Shown piece after piece: positions 7,283 to 13,522 of a stretch of DNA of 13,522 nt (position 1 is the first letter of the stretch; every line of letters begins with the position of its first letter). Both the position numbers and the translations under genes were made by a program. Origin of the DNA: Bacteroidota bacterium (GTDB taxonomy: Bacteria > Bacteroidota > Bacteroidia > Chitinophagales > UBA8649); assembly GCA_003447535.1 (NCBI GenBank), contig DLYY01000217.1, positions 1 through 13,522 of the forward strand, in the 5' to 3' direction. The notes under the pieces were generated by a model, which saw only the letters and a program-made list of their open reading frames with translations, ran no database searches and was not told the origin of the DNA.

Positions 7283-7945
7283 ATGCTAGTTAGTGAAAAA
7301 AACTTTCGAGAAGTTATTGGCCAATGTAATGCCTACCAAGCAACATGCATTGCCGTTACCAAAACACGTCCCATCGAAGTTTTTCAGGAGTTTCAAGCCC
7401 TTGGGCACAATATATTTGGAGAAAATAGAGTCGATGCTTTATTACAACGACAAGAAGAGTTAGCAGATGATGTCTACAATAGTTGGCATTTTATAGGCCA
7501 CCTTCAACGAAAAAAAGTAGTTAAAATCGCTCACAAATGTCATCTTATTCATTCTGCAGACAGCCTTAAACTCCTGAACCAGATTAACTTAAAGGCAAGC
7601 AGCCCCCAAAAAGTACTCTTACAGTTTCATATTGCTCAAGAGGAAAGTAAATATGGTATGAAGGTTGATACCTTGGAAGACATAATTTCTTCAATACAAA
7701 CAATGGAGTTAAATAACCTTCAGATTGCTGGCGTAATGGGTATGGCAACCTACACAGATGACCGACATCAAATTGAACGAGAATTCAAAACATTGCGGAA
7801 GACATTTGAATATCTCAAGCCTTTTATGCAGTCTATTAGCCAACCCTTTGAAACGGTATCCATGGGCATGAGCAATGATTATAAAATTGCCCTTGATCAT
7901 GGAAGCACCATGGTTAGAATAGGAAGTTACCTTTATCACTCTTAG
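7283..7945 (+). CDS. yggS: YggS/PROSC-family PLP-binding homeostasis protein
   Basis: A 220-residue single-domain TIM-barrel PLP carrier that controls free pyridoxal phosphate and affects amino-acid balance. PLP lysine is K27 in 'CIAVTKTRP'. Other family motifs follow in order: 'FGENRVDAL', 'WHFIGHLQRKKV', 'IHSADSL', 'SKYGM', 'AGVMGMATY' and 'SMGMSNDYKIALDHGSTMVR' near the end, where the phosphate-binding Ser/Gly loop lies. The chosen start is the ATG at 7283, just before family-typical sequence; an upstream in-frame ATG at 7142 would add 47 residues lying antisense over the neighbouring lipoprotein gene. An AAGGAG sequence abuts the ATG, too close to act as a normal ribosome site. The C-terminus 'RIGSYLYHS' differs slightly from the common 'RiGt.iFG'. 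The TonB receptor gene begins 7 nt after its stop. Confidence 0.92.
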   Translation: MLVSEKNFREVIGQCNAYQATCIAVTKTRPIEVFQEFQALGHNIFGENRVDALLQRQEELADDVYNSWHFIGHLQRKKVVKIAHKCHLIHSADSLKLLNQINLKASSPQKVLLQFHIAQEESKYGMKVDTLEDIISSIQTMELNNLQIAGVMGMATYTDDRHQIEREFKTLRKTFEYLKPFMQSISQPFETVSMGMSNDYKIALDHGSTMVRIGSYLYHS

Positions 7946-7952
7946 TCACTAC

Positions 7953-10385
7953 GTGCAGCGATACTACACCCCCATTCGAATCGGACTAAGCGTTGTGCTC
8001 AGCACAATAATCACCATATCATTTTCCCAGGACATTCAACTCTATTTGGTAGATGATGTAAACTGCGACCCCGTAAAAGATGCTTATATCGAATATGGAG
8101 ATAGCTTGCTATTTTCCGACAATTACGGCCTTGTTAGACTCAGTGAAAATCATCCTGACCAAAAACCAAAAACAGTATTTATCGCTGCTGAAGGCTATGA
8201 ACATCGGAGCGTTCGCCTTGACTACAACAAAAACAATATCTATGAGATTCGCTTATATCCTACAATTTATCGATTTGATGATGTAATTATCGCCGTCAAC
8301 CGATTGGAAGACACACTCATACGTCCCTTACAATTTACGGGAAAACTTAGTCTTGCTCGCATTGGATTTGAGTCCGCATCAACCTCTGCCGACTTGTTAC
8401 AAAGAACCGGTAGTATTCATGTTCAAAAAAGCCAACCCGGCGGAGGAAGTCCCAATATCCGGGGATTTGAAGCCAACCGAATTTTACTAGTCATCGATGG
8501 AGTGCGAATGAATAATGCGATCTATCGAGGAGGCCACCTTCAAAATATCATTACGCTCGATGAATCCCAATTGCAACGTGTTGAGGTGCTGCATGGACCA
8601 GGATCTTTACTTTATGGAAGCGATGCCTTTGGAGGAGTAATACACCTTCAAACACGCGCTCCTCAATTAAGCACAGTTGATCGAGTATACGTCCATGGCG
8701 GGGCGATGATTCGATACGGATCAAGCAATAGAGAAAAGAAAACAAACCTTCATATTAATATTGGTGGTAAAAAAATCGCAAGCCAAAGCAATATTTCCTT
8801 TACAGATTTTGGTGATTGGACAATTGGTTCAAATATGCCTGACAGCTACGGTGATTGGGGATTAACAAGAACTAGAACGGTAACTTCCGCTCAGGGAGAC
8901 TCTTTGGTCACGAATGAAAACCCTTACCAAATTGATGGATCAGGCTACCGACAATATGATGCCGCTCAAGATTTTCTCTATCAAATTAATCCTCGGGTAA
9001 GTATCCGGTGGTCAAACCAGTTTTCTACCTCTAACTCTATTGCACGAACGGATAAACTAAGTCTTAGAAATGGTCTTGGAATACCGCATTATGCGCAATG
9101 GGACTACGGCCCACAGCGACGCTACATGTCATATCTAAAGCTTAACACAGAGAATTCCTCAAAGCGTCATCGTGGGCAAGTGTTGCTTTCTGCGCAGCAG
9201 ATAGAAGAATCTCGAATAGTTCGCCGTTATCAAGTCGACGCCCAAGGGAATCAAGTAGAAAAAGTAAATATCTACGCCTTAAATATTGATTGGCAATCAA
9301 GAATTAGCGACCTCCAAAAGGTACTCTATGGTATGGAGTCGAGTGTAAACTTTGTAAGCTCCTCCTCATCTATAACTAATCTCAACACCAACGACGTGTT
9401 TGCTGCTCCAAGTCGCTATGCTGATGGTGGCAGCACGCTTTGGAATATTGCAGGCTATCTAAAGCATCACTGGCAGCTTTCGACATCCTTTGATGTGAGT
9501 TATGGCCTGCGGTATACCTATCAGCGAGTCGACATGCGATTCAATGATCCACAGATTACCGAAATCGATTTGTCGAGGATTTATAATGATGCAGGGGCTT
9601 TATCGTTTTCTGTCGCCACCTCTTATGGCAAAGACAATGGCCACTGGAAAGGATTTACTTCTTTGAGTTCCGGCTTTCGAAGTCCTAATGTTGATGATGG
9701 AGGTAAAATTTTTGACCCAACACCTACTGAGCTTGTACTTCCCTCTAGCACACTAAAACCTGAATATATATATCAGTTAGAACAAGGTTTTACTTGGAGT
9801 TATGGTGCAGGGTTTACCCTTAAAGCTGCCATATTCGGAAGTTTAATTGATGACATTATCCAACGCAGAAGTTTAACTTATCAAGGCTACGACTCATTGA
9901 CCTATGATGGCCAACTCCTCAATGTTTTGTCGAATACCAATGCGAATCTTGCATACCTTATTGGATGCCAAGGAAACCTAAGTGGCACGCTTCCTTGGGG
10001 ATTGCATTATCAAGCATCATGGAATTACAATCGAGGTAGAGTCCTTGATCTTGACGTTCCTTTAGATCACATACCCCCATTTTTCGGAAGACTCAGCCTA
10101 GATTGGAATCGTGATATTATAACAATTAGTCAATGGGTTGATTATGCCTTCGCCAAGGATTCTAGTCAATATTCTCCCCTTTCCGTAGATAATTTAGATG
10201 AAGCACTACCTTTTGGCACTCCGGGCTACATCATTTGGAATGCAAAAGCAGAGATAAGACCCCTTGAATACCTGTATCTCTCTTTGGGATGTTTAAATAT
10301 CTTGGATAAGGGATATAGGCCCTTTGGATCAAGCGTTCATGCTGCAGGAAGAAATTGGACAGTTTCCTTACGAACAACATTTTAA
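7953..10385 (+). CDS. TonB-dependent receptor, heme/hemoglobin (HmuR-like) type
   Basis: A complete 810-residue outer-membrane receptor. Residues 1-26 form a signal peptide ending 'ISFSQ'. Residues 27-105 look like the carboxypeptidase-regulatory-like beta domain common before Bacteroidota receptors. 'FDDVIIAVN' (108-116) fits a TonB box. The plug runs to about 235, with 'SPNIRGFEANRILLVIDGVR' (166-185), 'MNNAIYRGGHLQN', and 'VEVLHGPGSLLYGSDAFGGV' (210-229). These are the hallmarks of the hemoglobin/transferrin/heme receptor subfamily. The barrel includes 'SSGFRSPNVDDGG' (an FRAP-like segment) and 'LKPEYIYQLEQGF', and ends in 'SLRTTF' with a terminal Phe. The start is a GTG at 7953, 7 nt after yggS, so translation may be coupled. 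The exact ligand is an inference from family resemblance; siderophore or another metal complex remain possible. Confidence 0.9.
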   Translation: MQRYYTPIRIGLSVVLSTIITISFSQDIQLYLVDDVNCDPVKDAYIEYGDSLLFSDNYGLVRLSENHPDQKPKTVFIAAEGYEHRSVRLDYNKNNIYEIRLYPTIYRFDDVIIAVNRLEDTLIRPLQFTGKLSLARIGFESASTSADLLQRTGSIHVQKSQPGGGSPNIRGFEANRILLVIDGVRMNNAIYRGGHLQNIITLDESQLQRVEVLHGPGSLLYGSDAFGGVIHLQTRAPQLSTVDRVYVHGGAMIRYGSSNREKKTNLHINIGGKKIASQSNISFTDFGDWTIGSNMPDSYGDWGLTRTRTVTSAQGDSLVTNENPYQIDGSGYRQYDAAQDFLYQINPRVSIRWSNQFSTSNSIARTDKLSLRNGLGIPHYAQWDYGPQRRYMSYLKLNTENSSKRHRGQVLLSAQQIEESRIVRRYQVDAQGNQVEKVNIYALNIDWQSRISDLQKVLYGMESSVNFVSSSSSITNLNTNDVFAAPSRYADGGSTLWNIAGYLKHHWQLSTSFDVSYGLRYTYQRVDMRFNDPQITEIDLSRIYNDAGALSFSVATSYGKDNGHWKGFTSLSSGFRSPNVDDGGKIFDPTPTELVLPSSTLKPEYIYQLEQGFTWSYGAGFTLKAAIFGSLIDDIIQRRSLTYQGYDSLTYDGQLLNVLSNTNANLAYLIGCQGNLSGTLPWGLHYQASWNYNRGRVLDLDVPLDHIPPFFGRLSLDWNRDIITISQWVDYAFAKDSSQYSPLSVDNLDEALPFGTPGYIIWNAKAEIRPLEYLYLSLGCLNILDKGYRPFGSSVHAAGRNWTVSLRTTF

Positions 10386-10470
10386 AAGTCTATGTCACAA
10401 TACTTGACAAACACCAACTTAAATACACGCAGAGCGTCAAAAAAACCATGATAAGCATTAATTTAGCATA

Positions 10471-11913
10471 ATGACAAGGGACGAGGCCATAATCAAAAAA
10501 CATACGGAGGACGTTTACAAATACGGATTCACGACCGACATTGACCAAGAGCGTGCTGAAGTTGGCCTAAATGAAGATACCATTCGGTATATCAGTGCTA
10601 AAAAAAATGAGCCCAAATGGCTTCTTGACTGGAGACTTAAAGCATTTGATGTATGGAAAAAAATGGAAAGTCCAGATTGGGCCCACCTTAACATTTCTGC
10701 AATCGATTACCAATCGATCAGCTACTACGCAAGCTCGAAGAAAAAGCAATACAATAGTATAGATGAAGTTGATCCTGAAATTCTTAAGACATACGAAAAA
10801 CTCGGTATCCCGTTAGAAGAGCAAAAGATGCTTGCTGGAGTAGCCGTTGACTATGTGATGGATAGTGATTCGGTTTTTACAACTTTCAAAGAAAAGCTGT
10901 CCGAAGCGGGGGTTATTTTTTGTTCGATTAGTGAAGCAGTTCAAGAACACCCTGAACTTGTAAAGAAATATTTGGGCACTGTTGTTCCTCAACGAGACAA
11001 TTACTTTGCGGCTCTAAACTCAGCGGTATTCAGTGATGGCTCCTTTGTCTACATTCCCAAAGGCGTACGTTGCCCAATGGAGTTATCCACATACTTCCGC
11101 ATTAACGAGCGCAATACCGGTCAATTTGAACGCACACTTATCATCGCCGACGCTGGCTCCCATGTGAGCTACTTAGAGGGCTGCACTGCCCCAATGCGCG
11201 ACGAAAACCAGCTGCACGCCGCTGTGGTGGAACTAGTAGCACTGGAAGATGCTGAGATCAAATATTCAACCGTACAAAACTGGTATCCGGGCGATGAGAA
11301 CGGCAAAGGTGGCATTTATAACTTTGTTACTAAGCGAGGCTTATGCGGTGGCGCTCGCTCGAAAATCTCTTGGACTCAGGTAGAGACCGGTTCAGCTATT
11401 ACTTGGAAATACCCTAGCGTTGTCTTGCGCGGTGACGATTCCGTTGGCGAATTCTACTCAGTAGCGCTAACAAACAATCGCCAACAAGCAGATACCGGCA
11501 CCAAGATGATTCATATGGGCAAGAACACGAAAAGCACAATTGTCTCTAAAGGCATCAGTGCCGGACGCAGCGAGAACTGCTACAGAGGCTTGGTACGCAT
11601 ATCGCCTACGGCGGAAAATGCACGCAACTTCACTCAGTGTGATTCCTTGCTCATAGGCGGAGAGTGTGGCGCCCATACCTTCCCCTATATCGAAAACAAA
11701 AATAACTCTGCCATCATCGAGCACGAAGCGAGCACCTCTAAAGTCAGCGATGATCAATTATTTGCTTGCCAACAGCGTGGTATCGACAGCGAGAAAGCCG
11801 TAGGCATGATCGTCAACGGATTTTGTAAAGAAGTATTCCGAGAATTACCCATGGAATTTGCAGTAGAAGCAGGAAAATTGTTAGAAGTCAGTTTGGAAGG
11901 AGCCGTCGGATGA
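10471..11913 (+). CDS. sufB: Fe-S cluster assembly scaffold SufB (composition changes within gene)
   Basis: A 480-residue SufB, normal length. SufB forms the SufBC2D scaffold on which Fe-S clusters are built. The core carries 'YIPKGVRCPMELSTYFRIN', 'GQFERTLIIAD', 'SYLEGCTAPMRDENQLHAA', 'YSTVQNWYPGDENGKGGIYN' and 'QADTGTKMIHMGKNTKSTI'. C399 in 'ECGAHTFPYIE' matches the E. coli cluster-assembly Cys405. The ATG at 10471 is family-consistent and an 85-nt gap separates it from the receptor gene. Oddity: the first ~500 nt look like the upstream genome, with mixed Arg codons (agg, cgt, cgg, aga, cga). From about 11100 on, CGC supplies 10 of 15 Arg codons and GC rises from ~40% to ~50%. The C-terminal part also carries residues such as 'NNRQQADTG', 'SKVSDDQLF' and 'SLEGAVG' that recall gammaproteobacterial SufB. 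It overlaps sufC by 4 bases (ATGA). Confidence 0.95.
   Translation: MTRDEAIIKKHTEDVYKYGFTTDIDQERAEVGLNEDTIRYISAKKNEPKWLLDWRLKAFDVWKKMESPDWAHLNISAIDYQSISYYASSKKKQYNSIDEVDPEILKTYEKLGIPLEEQKMLAGVAVDYVMDSDSVFTTFKEKLSEAGVIFCSISEAVQEHPELVKKYLGTVVPQRDNYFAALNSAVFSDGSFVYIPKGVRCPMELSTYFRINERNTGQFERTLIIADAGSHVSYLEGCTAPMRDENQLHAAVVELVALEDAEIKYSTVQNWYPGDENGKGGIYNFVTKRGLCGGARSKISWTQVETGSAITWKYPSVVLRGDDSVGEFYSVALTNNRQQADTGTKMIHMGKNTKSTIVSKGISAGRSENCYRGLVRISPTAENARNFTQCDSLLIGGECGAHTFPYIENKNNSAIIEHEASTSKVSDDQLFACQQRGIDSEKAVGMIVNGFCKEVFRELPMEFAVEAGKLLEVSLEGAVG
10990..11100. other. compositional junction inside sufB
   Basis: Hand counts of GC give about 193 of 480 (40%) for 10501-10980 and 271 of 540 (50%) for 11041-11580. 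The first CGC arginine codon of the gene is at 11098-11100. The stretch is highly conserved at protein level in SufB and the frame is intact across it, so the exact breakpoint cannot be placed better than about 100 bases. Confidence 0.75.
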
Positions 11914-12665
11914 GTTTATTGCAAGTAACAAACCTCCACGCCACTGTTGGCGCTCAAGATGAGCAAAAGGCAATCCTGAAGGGACTTAATCTCACTGTTA
12001 ACCCTGGTGAAGTACACGCCATTATGGGGCCAAACGGTTCCGGCAAATCAACGCTAGCCAATGTTCTGTCTGGACGTCCGGGTTACACCGTCACTGAAGG
12101 TTCTATGCACTTAGCAGACGCAGATCTGGCTGAACTAGAACCCCATGAGCGAGCACAAATAGGCTTATTCCTTGCCTTTCAGTATCCGGTAGAAATTCCA
12201 GGCGTTTCAAATATGGAATTCCTCAAAGCCAGTGTTGATTCGTTGGCCCGTGCCAGAGGCGAGGACCAAACCAATACAGCCACTTTCATAAAGCACATTA
12301 GACAACTGGCTACTTCTGTAGATTTAGATCCGCAGTTTCTCAAGCGCGGTGTTAATGAAGGCTTCAGTGGCGGTGAGAAAAAGCGTAATGAAATAATGCA
12401 GCTACTGCTGCTTGAACCAAAATTAGCGATCCTTGACGAAACCGACTCCGGATTGGACATCGACGCACTGCAAGTAGTGGCTGAAGGTGTAAACCGGTAT
12501 AAGAGTGAGAACAACGGCGTTGTACTGATCACTCACTACCAGCGGCTACTCGACTATATCGTACCTGACTTTGTTCATGTCCTAGCGGACGGCAAAATCA
12601 TCCAATCTGGCGACAAGTCTCTGGCATTAGAACTAGAAGACAAAGGTTACGCATGGCTGACCTAA
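11910..12665 (+). CDS. sufC: Fe-S assembly ATPase SufC
   Basis: A 251-residue ABC-type ATPase without membrane segments that drives shape changes of the SufBC2D complex during Fe-S cluster building. Walker A is 'GPNGSGKST' (40-48), the SufC-type Q-loop region is 'LAFQYPVEIPGVSN' (88-101), the ABC signature is 'FSGGEKKRNEI' (152-162), Walker B plus D-loop is 'LAILDETDSGLDIDAL' (172-187), and the switch histidine is H209 in 'ITHYQRLL'. All are intact. Length and order match the family. It starts inside the end of sufB (ATGA overlap) and overlaps sufD by 13 bases, so the three are translated as an operon. Composition (~50% GC) matches the 3' part of sufB and sufD rather than the genes before sufB. 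Residues such as 'FIKHIRQLATSVDLD' look unlike Bacteroidota SufC as I recall it. Confidence 0.95.
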   Translation: MSLLQVTNLHATVGAQDEQKAILKGLNLTVNPGEVHAIMGPNGSGKSTLANVLSGRPGYTVTEGSMHLADADLAELEPHERAQIGLFLAFQYPVEIPGVSNMEFLKASVDSLARARGEDQTNTATFIKHIRQLATSVDLDPQFLKRGVNEGFSGGEKKRNEIMQLLLLEPKLAILDETDSGLDIDALQVVAEGVNRYKSENNGVVLITHYQRLLDYIVPDFVHVLADGKIIQSGDKSLALELEDKGYAWLT

Positions 12666-13522
12666 GTCTCCCCCAAGCGGTCACCCTGCCCGACTACTTC
12701 ACGTTGGGTCAGCTGGCTCTTCCCACAGGAGCTAGCGACGACAACAAAGTTCCTGACTTATTATCTAAGGCACTTAACAGCACCTTACATAAAGAGCGTT
12801 GGAAGTACTCTAAAGCGGCCCCTGTTCTTGAAGGTTTGGTCAACGCAATGGTTCAACCGACTTTAGTGGGCGCAGACCAAGCTGGCGTTCAGGTCAGTAG
12901 AAAACCACACCATAAAGACACCTTCGACTTCGATTTGTCTCAGGCACCGGAAGCGTTTGCACGCTTATGTTATGCCGAGGAAGCTATTTTTATTCACATA
13001 GAAGAAACTCCAGCCGCACCACTAGAGATTAAACTCTCAGGCAGCACCCTACCCGTGCTATTGAGCCTTGGTGAGAATGTGCAGGCTACAGTACTCGAGC
13101 ACTTTACAGACGTAGAGGTCGCGCAGAATACGTTGTGGATTAACCTTGCTGAAGGTAGCCATCTCATGCATTCCCGCAACAGCTTAGAAGAAGCACCACT
13201 CCACTGGCAGTACCTTGCAGTAAATATCGGTAAAAATGCCAACTACTTACTAAACAACCATGCAACCGGTGCAAGGCTTCGTCGGCAGGACATTCAAATT
13301 AAAGTGTCGGGCCAAGGTGGTAACGCAGAATTAGTTAGCGCTGCAATGGTTGGCGCAAAAATGGCATTAGATCAGCAAGTGACTTTAGAGCATTTGGTGG
13401 CTAACGGTAAAAGCAAGCAAGTCGTACACAATATTGTGGCTGACGGAGGCAAGTGTACTTTTAACGGTCGCATTCATATTCACGAAGGAGCTAATGGCAC
13501 AGACGCGACCCTTGCGAACAAG
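12653..13522 (+). CDS. sufD: Fe-S assembly protein SufD, N-terminal part (3' end outside window)
   Basis: The ATG at 12653 opens a frame that stays open to the end of the window, giving 290 residues; the remainder (family total about 420-450) is cut. SufD pairs with SufB and SufC in the scaffold and is linked to iron supply. Seen: 'HKERWKYSKAAPVL' (~44-57) near the N-terminus, which is the usual SufD 'eeWryT' region, followed by a SufBD-type beta-helix core. Core segments include 'PLEIKLSG', 'QATVLEHFTD', 'QYLAVNIGKNANYLLNN', 'GNAELVSAAMVGAK', and 'VVHNIVADGGKCTFNGRIHI' at the cut end. The last matches the conserved 'S..v...rg.fvF.G.i.v' stretch. The start overlaps sufC by 13 bases. No stop, frameshift or odd residue is seen. 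Its composition matches sufC. Confidence 0.93.
   Translation, partial: MADLSLPQAVTLPDYFTLGQLALPTGASDDNKVPDLLSKALNSTLHKERWKYSKAAPVLEGLVNAMVQPTLVGADQAGVQVSRKPHHKDTFDFDLSQAPEAFARLCYAEEAIFIHIEETPAAPLEIKLSGSTLPVLLSLGENVQATVLEHFTDVEVAQNTLWINLAEGSHLMHSRNSLEEAPLHWQYLAVNIGKNANYLLNNHATGARLRRQDIQIKVSGQGGNAELVSAAMVGAKMALDQQVTLEHLVANGKSKQVVHNIVADGGKCTFNGRIHIHEGANGTDATLANK

Noticed and set aside
10404..10425. TTGACA followed by TAAATA before sufB, resembling a sigma-70 promoter
   Set aside because: The spacing is only 10 bases instead of about 17, and the upstream genome looks Bacteroidota, which uses a different promoter type.
11467..11757. Antisense open frame of 96 codons within sufB
   Set aside because: It lies wholly opposite a conserved sufB coding region and its translation resembles no protein family; it is a shadow frame.

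Overview
The window is about 13.5 kb of compact bacterial DNA. The first ~10.5 kb look like a member of the Bacteroidota, probably marine or aquatic. The support is two TonB-dependent outer-membrane receptors, one with a Bacteroidota-type N-terminal extension; two lipoproteins, one with an acidic 'CSEDD' start as in exported surface lipoproteins and one of DUF4296 type; a TAnnTTTG-type promoter candidate; and moderate GC with mixed Arg codons. The lineage is inferred from family knowledge, not from a search.

Layout: (1) 2-2107, plus strand: the 3' part of a TonB-dependent receptor, then a small surface lipoprotein, closed by a strong intrinsic terminator at 2143-2175. (2) 2207-2617, minus strand and convergent: a His/Cys-rich Fur-family regulator. 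The three together suggest a metal (possibly zinc) uptake locus. (3) 2737-7265, minus strand: six tightly spaced genes that read as one operon. In transcription order they are a DUF4296-type lipoprotein, 3-oxoacid CoA-transferase subunits A and B, a class IV aminotransferase, a class I CPD photolyase and a glutathione peroxidase. It combines acetoacetate/ketoacid activation with light and oxidative damage defence. (4) 7283-10385, plus strand and divergent: a YggS-family PLP-homeostasis protein followed 7 nt later by a complete heme/hemoglobin-type TonB receptor. (5) 10471-13522, plus strand: sufB, sufC and sufD (cut by the window end) for Fe-S cluster assembly, overlapping like an operon.

The most notable observation lies inside sufB. 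Its first ~500 nt share the composition of the upstream 10 kb (about 40% GC, 0 of 5 Arg codons CGC). From roughly 10990-11100 onward, through sufC and sufD, the DNA is about 50% GC and within sufB 10 of 15 Arg codons are CGC; the protein also takes on gammaproteobacteria-like residues. The reading frame stays intact. So sufB is either a real inter-phylum recombinant or, at least as likely, a metagenome-assembly chimera joined at a highly conserved gene. Linkage of the sufCD end to the rest should be treated as unproven.

No RNA gene, CRISPR array, insertion sequence or phage gene was seen. The longest stretch without a gene is about 119 bases (2618-2736). I did not find a convincing new defence or mobile system here.
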